The notes under the pieces are model-generated. The model made no database searches, was not told the DNA's origin, and saw nothing but the letters and a program-made list of their open reading frames with translations. From contig CALMPQ010000016.1 in NCBI GenBank assembly GCA_937872005.1, positions 1-6,645 on the forward strand: a DNA stretch of 6,645 nt, read 5' to 3'. Made by a program: the position numbers and the translations under genes. The stretch is from an uncultured Propioniciclava sp. GTDB lineage: Bacteria; Actinomycetota; Actinomycetes; Propionibacteriales; Propionibacteriaceae. Position 1 is the stretch's first letter; each line of letters starts with the position of its first letter. Shown here piece by piece: positions 1 to 6,309 of this stretch.

Positions 1-331
1 GGTCGAGAACACCCTGCTGTTCCGCGAACTCATGACCGAGGCCGGCTTCGACCTCGACCCGTTCGGCGGGACGTCCGGCGACGGCGTCGTGCGGCCCGAC
101 GACGTGCCGCCGCACCCGATCACGCCCGTCATGTTCCCCGGGGAGGATGGCGCCCGCGAGGCCGGCCTGATCGCCCAGCACATGCTGGAGCACGGCGTCT
201 ACGTGATCCCGTTCAGCTTCCCGGTGGTGCCGCGCGGCAAGGCGCGCATCCGCGTCCAGCTGTCGGCGGCGCACTCCACCGACGACGTGCGCGCCTGTGT
301 GGCCGCGTTCGTGGCGGCGCGGGACGCCTGA
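1..331 (+). CDS. kbl: 2-amino-3-ketobutyrate CoA ligase (glycine C-acetyltransferase), 3' end only
   Basis: This is the last 109 or so residues of a PLP-dependent alpha-oxoamine synthase; the reading frame is open from base 2 to the TGA at 329-331. The family joins 2-amino-3-ketobutyrate and CoA to give glycine and acetyl-CoA, the second step of threonine breakdown after threonine dehydrogenase, in the cytosol. What is visible is the C-terminal domain: a 'HPITPVMF' strand, a '[18 protein letters not shown]' segment and '[13 protein letters not shown]'. The Arg in 'ARIR' corresponds to the conserved substrate-carboxylate-binding arginine of the family. 'GVYVI.F.(F/Y)PVVP.G.ARIR.Q.SAAH' is closer to Kbl than to 8-amino-7-oxononanoate synthase or 5-aminolevulinate synthase, though those paralogues cannot be fully excluded from the C-terminus alone. 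The PLP lysine lies upstream of the window. Third codon positions are almost all G or C. Confidence 0.85.
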   Translation, partial: VENTLLFRELMTEAGFDLDPFGGTSGDGVVRPDDVPPHPITPVMFPGEDGAREAGLIAQHMLEHGVYVIPFSFPVVPRGKARIRVQLSAAHSTDDVRACVAAFVAARDA

Positions 332-375
332 CCCCAGCTCGGGCAGGAACCGACGCATTGAAGTCTCCCAAGGAG

Positions 376-381
376 TAGCGT
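376..381 (+). promoter_or_regulatory. possible -10 box of the CHAP/SLH gene
   Basis: TAGCGT matches the actinobacterial TANNNT -10 pattern and would start transcription near 388, giving a leader of roughly 38 nt before the start codon. No convincing -35 hexamer lies 16-18 bases upstream; the nearest TTGAAG (358-363) is only 12 bases away. This is a weak pattern match in the 91-bp gap, and read-through from the upstream kbl-like gene is an alternative. Confidence 0.2.
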
Positions 382-410
382 TCCGTCGTGGGTGCCCAAC
401 AGCGGAACCC

Positions 411-416
411 GGAGGG
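411..416 (+). promoter_or_regulatory. ribosome binding site that sets the start of the CHAP/SLH gene
   Basis: GGAGGG sits 9 bases before ATG 426 and 6 bases before the adjacent in-frame GTG at 423. It supports a start here rather than at the in-frame ATG at 297, which lies inside the kbl-like gene. The residues from 426 onward also form the signal peptide. Confidence 0.7.
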
Positions 417-425
417 ACGGTTGTG

Positions 426-3275
426 ATGTCCGCTGTTGTTCGGCCGTGGTTGGCACGCCTCCTGGCGATCGTCATGCTGGTGGGGCTCTTGTCGCCCATG
501 GCACCGTCAACCAAGGCAATCGCGGCGGGGGACGACTATCCCTACCAGCACGCGGTGGCGTGCGGTGACAGTGCATGGTGCATCAACGGACGTTGGTACT
601 CCGACTGGGGGTTCGCCTACCGCAACTGCACCGACTTCGTGGCGTGGCGGATGCGCAACACCAATGGTGTCGACTTCTTCAACACGATGGGTGGGGGTCG
701 CTGGGGGAACGCCAATCAGTGGGATGACAACGCACGAAGGTTGGGCTACCCGGTCAATGGGACGCCAGCGCCAGGTGCCATCGCCCAGACGGACGCCGGC
801 ACCTGGGGGCATGTTGCCTGGGTGGAATCGGTCAATGGAGATGGCACCGTCACCATTGAGGAGTACAACGCCAATTACACCGGCGCCTATCGCAAGAGGG
901 TCGTCGCTGTGGACGCCTTCCAATACATCCACGTGAAGGACCTAGTCACCGACCGCGATGGCGACGGCGTCCCGGACAACCAGGACCAGTGCCCGGACCA
1001 AGCCGGCCCGGTCGAGACCGGCGGTTGCCCGGACGCCGATCGGGACGGCCTTCGGGACACGGACGACCTGTGCCCCAACCAGAGCGGTCCGGGATTCCAG
1101 AGCGGGTGTCCCGCCAGCCAGTTCAACCTCGGAGCGCCTGCGCGAGATTTCAACGGCGACGGGCGGGCCGACTATTGCCGAGCGACGGGGAGTTCCAGTG
1201 ACTCACACGTCCAGTGCACCCTCTCCACCGGGGTGGGTTTCTCTTCCACATTCACATCGCAGCAAATCCCATGGGGTCGTCCGCTGGGCCGTTCGTGGAT
1301 CGACTTCACCGGTGATGGGCGGGCCGACTACTGTCGCGCCTTGGCGGGTACCTCGCAGGTGGCGTGCCTGCCCTCGACGGGATCGGGATTCGGCACGGAC
1401 ATCGTGTCCCCCAACCTTGATGTCGGGTATGAGCACTCGCGCGCTTGGGCAGACGTGAATGGCGACGGCAAGGCCGACTATTGCCGCAACGTGGGTGGTG
1501 ACAACCGCGTCGCATCCCACGTGCAGTGCACCCTCTCGACCGGGGCGGGGTTCGGTGAGACCCTCACGTCTCCCCTCGTCGATTGGGGACACCTCGACGG
1601 GCGAGCGTGGGTCGATGTCACCGGAGATGGACGTGCCGACTTCTGCCGTCTCCTGAGTGATGGGACGAGTCGGCTTGCCTGCTTGCCGTCCCGGGGCAAC
1701 GGATTCGGCCCGGACATCGTGTCGGATCTCACAGACCCTGGTTACGACTGGATGCGGGTGTGGACCGATGCCAATGGGGACGGCATGGCTGACTACTGTC
1801 GCGCCGTCGCTGACTCCCCCAACTACCGAGTGCAGTGCACGCTGAGCGCCGGAACGAGCTTTGGAGCCACGTTCACCTCAGGCGTGGTGGACTTGGGTGA
1901 GCGCGAGGGACGTGTGTGGGCGGACGCAACCGGGGACGGACGAGCCGACTTCTGCCGGGTGCGCACCACCGGCGAGATCGCCTGTCTGCCGAGCACGGGG
2001 ACTGGCTTCGGGCAGGAGTTCCTGCAGGCCGGCGCCGACCGTGGCTACACCCCGGGGCGTGCCTGGGTGGACGCCAACGGTGATGGCCGCGCGGACTACT
2101 GCCGTCTGGTCGGGGACGCTGGCAACTACGGGGTGCGGTGCACGCCGTCGACGGGCGGCGCTTTCGGTGACTCCTTCGTCATCCAGGGCATTGACCCGGG
2201 TTACGACTGGCTGCGTTCGTGGGCGGGCAGCGCCATGCCGGCACCCCGCCTCACGCTCTCTGTGACTTCGCCAGCCGTCCAGGGCAGGCCGGTGGTCCTG
2301 TCGGGAAGGTTGGAGACGGCCGCCGGCTCGCCGCTGGTCGGACGTTCCGTGAGCCTCCGGTTCCAGTCCCTCGACAACGTGCAGACTGGCGTGCTGGGCA
2401 CGGCTGTGACGACCTCGACGGGTGATTACTCGCTGTCGACGACCTTGGCGGAGACGTCCCAGGTCACGGCGACGATGGCAGGAGGCCCCTCGAGCCTGCC
2501 CGCCCGGGCCTCCATGCGGGTCACTCTGCTCCAATCCGTCACGCCAAAGGCGCCGACCCGAACTGTGGTGCCGGGGCCGAACAATGACACGATCTCGCTG
2601 CCGTCACAGACGGGCGTGGTCTACGCGACGTCGGCGTGGGCGTCCAACCGGTTGACGGTGAGCGCGAAGGCAGCGGCCGGGTACCAGTTGTCGGGGACCA
2701 CCTCGTGGACCTTCGTCGACGCCAACACCTCCTCGTTCGTGGACGTGCCGCCCGGTACGCAGTTCTTCGATGAGATCGAGTGGATGGCCAAACGCGGGAT
2801 CTCGACGGGATGGGTGACTGCCCGCGGCAGCGAGTTTCGCCCGGTTCAGCCCGTGGCGCGCGATGCGATGGCGGCCTTCCTCTACCGGTCGGCGGGTAGC
2901 CCGGCCTGGACGCCCCCGACGAAGTCGCCATTTGTGGACGTGGCGACGAACAACCCGTTCTACAAGGAGATCACTTGGCTGGCCGCCAAGGGGGTCACCA
3001 CGGGGTACCCGGATGGGACGTTCCGGCCCTACGACAGCGTGAATCGCGACGCGATGGCTGCGTTCATGTACCGCATGAAGGGCAAGCCCGCATGGACGGC
3101 ACCGACCAAGTCCCCGTTCAGCGATGTGACTCCTTCCACGCAGTTCTACAAGGAGATCACGTGGCTGGCGGCGACGAGGATCACCACCGGCTATCCCGAT
3201 GGGACCTACCGTCCGCGGAACCCGGTCAACCGGGACGCGATGGCGGCCTTCCTCGACCGCATGAGTGCCCGCTGA
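426..3275 (+). CDS. secreted CHAP-domain peptidoglycan hydrolase with TSP3 repeats, seven FG-GAP/VCBS blades and three SLH domains
   Basis: The product is 949 residues. Residues 1-33 are a signal peptide: Arg6 and Arg11, a hydrophobic core '[11 protein letters not shown]', and probable cleavage after AIA. Residues about 40-172 are a CHAP domain with Cys68 ('RNCTDFVAW'), His129 ('WGHVAW') and the acidic 'IEEYN' near 145-148 as the predicted catalytic set; CHAP enzymes cut peptidoglycan as amidases or endopeptidases. Residues 176-215 hold two thrombospondin-type-3 calcium repeats. Residues 241-600 hold seven D.(N/T)GDG.AD(Y/F)C blades, probably a beta-propeller. Residues 606-700 look Ig-like, and 706-764 resemble a small beta domain ending '[12 protein letters not shown]'. 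Three SLH domains (769-823, 836-885, 898-949) end the protein. ATG 426 is chosen from the RBS and signal peptide; GTG 423 is equally possible. A/T-ending codons are visibly more frequent than in the flanking genes. Domain assignments are strong, but the cleaved bond and the propeller ligand are unknown. Confidence 0.9.
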   Translation: MSAVVRPWLARLLAIVMLVGLLSPMAPSTKAIAAGDDYPYQHAVACGDSAWCINGRWYSDWGFAYRNCTDFVAWRMRNTNGVDFFNTMGGGRWGNANQWDDNARRLGYPVNGTPAPGAIAQTDAGTWGHVAWVESVNGDGTVTIEEYNANYTGAYRKRVVAVDAFQYIHVKDLVTDRDGDGVPDNQDQCPDQAGPVETGGCPDADRDGLRDTDDLCPNQSGPGFQSGCPASQFNLGAPARDFNGDGRADYCRATGSSSDSHVQCTLSTGVGFSSTFTSQQIPWGRPLGRSWIDFTGDGRADYCRALAGTSQVACLPSTGSGFGTDIVSPNLDVGYEHSRAWADVNGDGKADYCRNVGGDNRVASHVQCTLSTGAGFGETLTSPLVDWGHLDGRAWVDVTGDGRADFCRLLSDGTSRLACLPSRGNGFGPDIVSDLTDPGYDWMRVWTDANGDGMADYCRAVADSPNYRVQCTLSAGTSFGATFTSGVVDLGEREGRVWADATGDGRADFCRVRTTGEIACLPSTGTGFGQEFLQAGADRGYTPGRAWVDANGDGRADYCRLVGDAGNYGVRCTPSTGGAFGDSFVIQGIDPGYDWLRSWAGSAMPAPRLTLSVTSPAVQGRPVVLSGRLETAAGSPLVGRSVSLRFQSLDNVQTGVLGTAVTTSTGDYSLSTTLAETSQVTATMAGGPSSLPARASMRVTLLQSVTPKAPTRTVVPGPNNDTISLPSQTGVVYATSAWASNRLTVSAKAAAGYQLSGTTSWTFVDANTSSFVDVPPGTQFFDEIEWMAKRGISTGWVTARGSEFRPVQPVARDAMAAFLYRSAGSPAWTPPTKSPFVDVATNNPFYKEITWLAAKGVTTGYPDGTFRPYDSVNRDAMAAFMYRMKGKPAWTAPTKSPFSDVTPSTQFYKEITWLAATRITTGYPDGTYRPRNPVNRDAMAAFLDRMSAR
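1146..2225 (+). repeat. seven-unit FG-GAP/VCBS repeat block, about 150 bp per unit
   Basis: Seven units begin at 1146, 1302, 1452, 1614, 1767, 1923 and 2070, each encoding a calcium-loop motif D.(N/T)GDG.AD(Y/F)CR. Spacing is 49-54 codons. Units alternate between an N-type ('NGDG', then 'QCTLS.G' or a variant) and a T-type ('TGDG', then 'ACLPS.G'), in the order N T N T N T N. The DNA is diverged between units (for example ggcgacgggcgggccgac against ggagatggacgtgccgac), so the duplication is old. A final 'RSWAGS' after the seventh unit repeats the strand that precedes each calcium loop. Confidence 0.85.
2730..3272 (+). repeat. three SLH-domain repeats at the C-terminus of the CHAP protein
   Basis: Three units of about 50-55 codons each follow the pattern F.DV....F..EI.W.A..G..TG(W/Y)......(F/Y)RP...V.RDAMAAF..R. 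They are separated by a repeated linker of the type 'PAWT.PTKSPF'. The first unit is the most diverged: '[12 protein letters not shown]' replaces 'GYPDGTFRP'. The third ends two residues before the stop, so the SLH block is the true terminus. Their relatives lie in opposite orientation at 3552-4073. Confidence 0.9.
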
Positions 3276-3282
3276 CGGAGGG

Positions 3283-3378
3283 GCTGGTCGAGAAGTCAAC
3301 ACTCGACGAGCACTGAGTCCGCCTTCACGCGGGGGGCGGGAGGGAAAGACCCCCGCGAGTGTTCAGTTCTCGACCGGC
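3283..3378. terminator. long inverted repeat between convergent genes, probable bidirectional terminator
   Basis: Left arm 3283-3305 pairs with right arm 3356-3378 at 21 of 23 positions, including one G-T pair; only 3295/3366 and 3297/3364 fail. The cores GGTCGAGAA/TTCTCGACC and AACACTCG/CGAGTGTT are perfect. The 50-nt loop contains a G-rich hairpin (CGCGGGGG 3328-3335 with CCCCCGCG 3350-3357), which shares two bases with the outer right arm. The element starts 8 bases after the stop of the CHAP gene and covers the stop and last codons of the amidase gene. There is no T-run on either side, so it would be a tail-less terminator, as is common in high-GC actinomycetes. Confidence 0.65.
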
Positions 3379-5162
3379 GTCGAGGTCGGGCTGGGCTCAG
3401 GGGCGGGGACCGAGGGACCTGGTGTCGGAACCACCGGGCCGGGGGTCGGATCGGACGGATCCGGACCGGGCTCCGGCTCCGGCTTGGGTTCCGGAGTCGG
3501 TTCAGGCGTCGGCTCCGGCTCGGGGATCTCCACGATCGGTTCCCCGAGGGTGTCGACGGCGCGGTGCATGAAGGCGGCCATCGCATCGCGGTTGACGGGG
3601 GTCACCGGACGGAAGGTGCCGTCCTTCCACCCGGTGGTGATCCCGGTGTCGGCCAGCCAGGCGATCTCGTCGACGAAGTCGGTCGTGGCGTTGATGTCGG
3701 AGAACACCGGCGGGGAGGCCTTGCGCTCGGGCTTGCCGTACAGGCGGTACAGGTAGGCCGCCATGGCGTCCCGGTTCACGGGGTCCAGGGGGCGGAAGGT
3801 TCCGTCGGACCACCCCGTGGTGATGCCCGTCGCGGCCAACCACGTGATCTCGGGGTAGAACTGCGTGCCCGGGGGCACGTCACTGAACAGCGACTCCTCG
3901 GGTGCCACCCATTCGGGGGATCCGGCGAGGCGGTAGATGAACGCTGCCATCGCATCGCGGGCGATCGGCTGCCACGGGCGGTAGGTGCCGTCGGGCCACC
4001 CGGTGGTCACGTTGCGGAGGGCGAGCCAGCGCATGTCCGGCTCGAACTGCATCCCGAGCGGCACGTCACGGAACCGCGGGAACCGCGTCGAATCCATGAT
4101 TGCCTTCACCCGGGTGCGGATCTGGCCCATCTTCGCGTACACGTGCTGGCCGGGGCAGAGGGTGGCGTTCTCGTCGCGGTGCCCCGAGATCGCCGGCAGC
4201 CAGGTCGAGCCGCCGTCCTGTCCGCCCGACCCGAAGGTCTCGCCGAACGGGTCGACCTCGTGCATCTGCAACTTCCAGGCGATGACCTGGTTGGCCGACT
4301 CCAGCATCGCGGCCGAGGGCTGCACCTTGCCGTAGTCACCCATCAGCGAGATCCCGAACGTGCGGTAGTTGGTTTCCCCGAAGCCGTGACCGCCCGCGAT
4401 GGCCTGGTTGACGCCGCCGCCGCGACCCTCCCAGGCCCGACCGAACTTGTCGACCAGGACGTTGTAGCCCATGTCCTTCCAGCCACGCCCGTTCACGTGG
4501 TAGGCCTGAATGGACCGCAGGATCGCCGGCACCTGGGCCGCCGTGTAGTCGTTGGTGCCCGCCGTGTGGTGGATCATGGCCCCCGTCACCTCGCCCCGCT
4601 CGTAGGGCAACTTCACGATCGCCTCGTTGGCCTGCCACGCCTTGCGGCTGAGGATGCGCGGGGAATCCCACGCGAGGTCGGACGCCTGCGCGTCAGCCGC
4701 CACGACCGCCGAGGTGTGGACGACCAGTTCCGCCGCGACCGGTGCGCCCGCGACGGTCGCAACCTCGACGGCGTCGGCGCCGGTCAGTACGAACGGCTCG
4801 GTGGCCACCTGGTCGGCGCCGTCGGTCGCGTCGACCGGCAGGACGCTCCAGGCATCGGCGACACCGTCGTGGATGCCCCGCACCCAGACCTCGTCCGGCT
4901 GCTCCCCGTCGGGCAGGACCACGGCCGCGACGGCGACCTCGTCGGCGAGGTCCTGCCGCGCCGTCTGCACCGTCGGGGAGGCAGCTGTCCCCACGGCGTC
5001 CGGGCGCTGGGCCCGGGGGAGGGCCAGGTCGGCCTTGGCGGCGACGAGCTGGGTCGAGCGCGATGAGACGGTGGCCGGGTTGCGCGGTGCGGCCTGCGCC
5101 GGAGGGGCTGCGACGAGACTGAGGAGGAGGGCGGTGCAGGCGATCAGGATGCGGTGGCGCAT
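3363..5162 (-). CDS. secreted N-acetylmuramoyl-L-alanine amidase (Amidase_2/PGRP type) with three SLH domains and Pro/Glu tail
   Basis: The product is 599 residues and predicted to cut the bond between N-acetylmuramic acid and L-alanine of peptidoglycan outside the membrane. Residues 1-24 are a signal peptide with cleavage after AQA. Residues about 26-160 match the poorly defined beta-rich N-terminal region seen ahead of many actinobacterial amidases. The catalytic domain (about 168-356) starts with 'PRILSRKAW'. Predicted zinc ligands are His198 ('MIHHTAG'), His328 ('SGHRD') and Cys336 ('TLCPG'), with Tyr233 ('MGYNVLV') catalytic. The His328-Cys336 spacing of 8 equals that in T7 lysozyme, and Thr334 occupies the position of its Lys128, as in many PGRPs. 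SLH domains span 364-414, 426-475 and 487-537; a Pro/Glu-rich tail fills 547-599 without an LPXTG signal. ATG 5162 is preceded by AAGGA 7 bases away and begins the signal peptide. It is divergent from the ABC operon and convergent with the CHAP gene. Confidence 0.92.
   Translation of the reverse strand: MRHRILIACTALLLSLVAAPPAQAAPRNPATVSSRSTQLVAAKADLALPRAQRPDAVGTAASPTVQTARQDLADEVAVAAVVLPDGEQPDEVWVRGIHDGVADAWSVLPVDATDGADQVATEPFVLTGADAVEVATVAGAPVAAELVVHTSAVVAADAQASDLAWDSPRILSRKAWQANEAIVKLPYERGEVTGAMIHHTAGTNDYTAAQVPAILRSIQAYHVNGRGWKDMGYNVLVDKFGRAWEGRGGGVNQAIAGGHGFGETNYRTFGISLMGDYGKVQPSAAMLESANQVIAWKLQMHEVDPFGETFGSGGQDGGSTWLPAISGHRDENATLCPGQHVYAKMGQIRTRVKAIMDSTRFPRFRDVPLGMQFEPDMRWLALRNVTTGWPDGTYRPWQPIARDAMAAFIYRLAGSPEWVAPEESLFSDVPPGTQFYPEITWLAATGITTGWSDGTFRPLDPVNRDAMAAYLYRLYGKPERKASPPVFSDINATTDFVDEIAWLADTGITTGWKDGTFRPVTPVNRDAMAAFMHRAVDTLGEPIVEIPEPEPTPEPTPEPKPEPEPGPDPSDPTPGPVVPTPGPSVPAPEPSPTSTPVEN
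3456..3524 (-). repeat. Pro-Glu dipeptide repeat in the amidase tail
   Basis: About 23 codons encode alternating proline with Glu, Thr, Lys, Gly or Asp ('PEPEPTPEPTPEPKPEPEP' and on). The DNA is a degenerate 6-bp repeat of the ggctcc/ggttcc type on the + strand, prone to length change by slippage. It continues into a less regular Pro/Ser/Thr stretch to the stop. The likely role is an extended, wall-spanning or surface-exposed spacer. Confidence 0.85.
3552..4073 (-). repeat. three SLH-domain repeats of the amidase
   Basis: Three units with the cores '[21 protein letters not shown]', '[21 protein letters not shown]' and '[21 protein letters not shown]' each span about 50 codons. They are homologous to the SLH block at 2730-3272 and lie in inverted orientation to it, so the window contains a diverged inverted duplication centred on the intergenic terminator. 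All three units here keep the (W/Y).DGT(F/Y)RP turn, unlike the first unit of the CHAP protein. Confidence 0.9.
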
Positions 5163-5169
5163 GGGGAAG

Positions 5170-5174
5170 TCCTT
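5170..5174 (-). promoter_or_regulatory. ribosome binding site of the amidase gene
   Basis: On the minus strand AAGGA lies 7 bases before ATG 5162. It decides between this start and the much longer open frame reaching back to 6080, which would be antisense to the ABC ATPase gene and would place the signal peptide in mid-protein. Confidence 0.75.
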
Positions 5175-5196
5175 GTGAGGGAAAGGTGCTGTCGCC

Positions 5197-5202
5197 AACC
5201 TA
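5197..5202 (-). promoter_or_regulatory. possible -10 box of the amidase gene
   Basis: On the minus strand TAGGTT fits TANNNT and would place the transcript start near 5190, about 28 nt before the ATG. No clear -35 hexamer is visible at the expected distance. It is a plausible but weak call. Confidence 0.3.
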
Positions 5203-5259
5203 GACGAACGAACGGTCCGGAAGGTTGCACTCGTCCGTTGGTCGAGATTTCCCAACGAC

Positions 5260-5273
5260 CCACCCATGGGTGG
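5260..5273. promoter_or_regulatory. 14-bp perfect palindrome in the divergent intergenic region
   Basis: CCACCCATGGGTGG is perfectly self-complementary over 14 bases. It lies between the divergent amidase and ABC operon starts, 98 bases from the former and 68 from the latter. A second smaller inverted repeat (CGTTGG 5236-5241 with CCAACG 5252-5257, 10-base spacer) lies just beside it. Position and symmetry suggest an operator for a dimeric regulator; no regulator gene is in the window and I do not recognise the site. Confidence 0.4.
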
Positions 5274-5340
5274 AGGCCGGGCGTACTCGCCGCTACCGGG
5301 GGATGTTCCCCTCCGTCGCCCCCAGCGGTTGGATGGGCCC

Positions 5341-6309
5341 ATGAGCACACCCCACGGCGACTGGGCCATCCGCACCCACGACCTGCGCAAGACGTTCCGC
5401 GGCGGTTCGACGCCGGCGGTGGCGGGCCTGGACCTCGCCGTTCCCCGCGGCGGCGTGCACGCCTTCCTCGGCCCCAACGGGTCGGGCAAGACCACCACCC
5501 TGCGGATGCTGCTTGGTCTGATCCGCCCCGACTCGGGCACCATGGAGGTGCTCGGCCACCCCGTGCCCGATGAACTGCCCGAGGTCATCGGTCGGGTCGG
5601 TGCGATCGTGGAGTCCCCCAAGTTCTTCCCCACCATGTCGGCCCGAACCAACCTGGGCCTCATCGCGCGGGGGATCGGCGTCCCGGTCGGCCGGGTCGGG
5701 CACGTGCTGGAGCAGGTCGGCCTCGCCGGCCGCGCCCGCGACGACGTGGGCCGGTTCTCGCTCGGCATGAAGCAGCGTCTCGCGATCGCGGCCACCCTGC
5801 TCAAGGACCCGGAACTCCTGATCTTCGACGAACCCACCAACGGGCTCGACCCCGCCGGCATCCACGAGGTCCGCTCGACGATGCGCGGGCTGGCCGACGC
5901 CGGCCGCACCGTGATCGTCAGCAGCCACGTGCTCGCTGAGGTGCAGCAGGTCGCCGACACGGTCAGCATCATCGGCCGGGGTCGGCTGTTGCGCGCCGGC
6001 CACGTGTCCGAGCTGCTCGGCGGCTCCGGCCGTGTGCGCGTGCGGGTCGCCCCCGTGGACGCCGCGGCCCGCGTCCTCATGGACGCGGCCTACGAGGTCA
6101 ATCCGCAGCCTGACGGCAGCCTCCTCCTGGCGCGTCCCGGCGGCACGGTGGACGCCGCCACCGTCGCCCGCCTGCTCGGCGGCGCCGACCTGTGGCCCTC
6201 GGAGCTGACGCTCGCGACCGACAGCCTGGAGCAGGTGTTCCTGTCCCTCACCCAGGGTGAGCACCTGACGGCGACCCAGCACGCCGGGCCCGAGGCGGTG
6301 GCGTCGTGA
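5341..6309 (+). CDS. ABC exporter ATP-binding protein (bacitracin/daunorubicin-type)
   Basis: This 322-residue cytoplasmic ATPase would drive the membrane partner encoded immediately downstream. Visible motifs are Walker A 'GPNGSGKT' (44-51), signature 'FSLGMKQR' (139-146; SLGMKQ rather than SGGQ), Walker B 'LLIFDEP' (159-165), D-loop 'NGLD' (167-170) and the switch histidine His196 ('VSSH'). The Q-loop position reads 'AIVESPKFFP', with Glu91 where Gln is usual; this Glu variant occurs in BcrA-like exporters. Residues after about 225 form the accessory C-terminal region typical of the DrrA/BcrA group (about 300 residues). The family moves antibiotics, lipids or peptides out of the cell, and the substrate cannot be read from the sequence. 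ATG 5341 is chosen because the conserved fold starts a few residues later; upstream in-frame codons to 5266 look non-coding. No Shine-Dalgarno is seen. The stop overlaps the permease start (TGATG). Confidence 0.9.
   Translation: MSTPHGDWAIRTHDLRKTFRGGSTPAVAGLDLAVPRGGVHAFLGPNGSGKTTTLRMLLGLIRPDSGTMEVLGHPVPDELPEVIGRVGAIVESPKFFPTMSARTNLGLIARGIGVPVGRVGHVLEQVGLAGRARDDVGRFSLGMKQRLAIAATLLKDPELLIFDEPTNGLDPAGIHEVRSTMRGLADAGRTVIVSSHVLAEVQQVADTVSIIGRGRLLRAGHVSELLGGSGRVRVRVAPVDAAARVLMDAAYEVNPQPDGSLLLARPGGTVDAATVARLLGGADLWPSELTLATDSLEQVFLSLTQGEHLTATQHAGPEAVAS

Noticed and set aside
332..422. c-di-AMP (ydaO-type) riboswitch ahead of a CHAP wall hydrolase
   Set aside because: Such leaders are known before actinobacterial wall hydrolases, but this gap is only 91 bp and I see none of the conserved core. 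Only small hairpins (TTCCG 381-385/CGGAA 403-407; TGGG 389-392/CCCA 395-398) are present.
297..425. Longer N-terminus for the CHAP/SLH gene from ATG 297
   Set aside because: It overlaps the kbl-like coding sequence, reads as low-quality Arg/Gly-rich sequence, and would bury the signal peptide; GGAGGG and the signal peptide support 423/426.
1146..2225. CRISPR array or tandem DNA satellite
   Set aside because: The periodicity follows codons of FG-GAP blades, units are diverged at third positions, and the frame stays open throughout.
3283..3378. Insertion-sequence ends or attachment site
   Set aside because: There is no transposase or integrase, no target duplication beside the arms, and only 50 bases between them; a terminator is the simpler reading.
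3265..3756. Gly/Ser-repeat open frame on the + strand
   Set aside because: The GSGSG pattern is simply the complement of the Pro/Glu codons of the amidase tail.
3564..5066. 500-codon open frame on the + strand
   Set aside because: It is antisense to the amidase gene, His/Arg/Gly/Val-rich as expected of a shadow frame in high-GC DNA, and has no domain signature.
5163..6080. Longer N-terminus for the amidase, open back to 6080 on the minus strand
   Set aside because: The extension is antisense to the ABC ATPase gene, Arg/Pro/Ser-rich without recognisable domains, and ends exactly where an RBS and signal peptide begin.
5293..6282. 329-codon open frame on the minus strand
   Set aside because: It is antisense to the ABC ATPase, whose Walker and signature motifs prove the + frame is the coding one.
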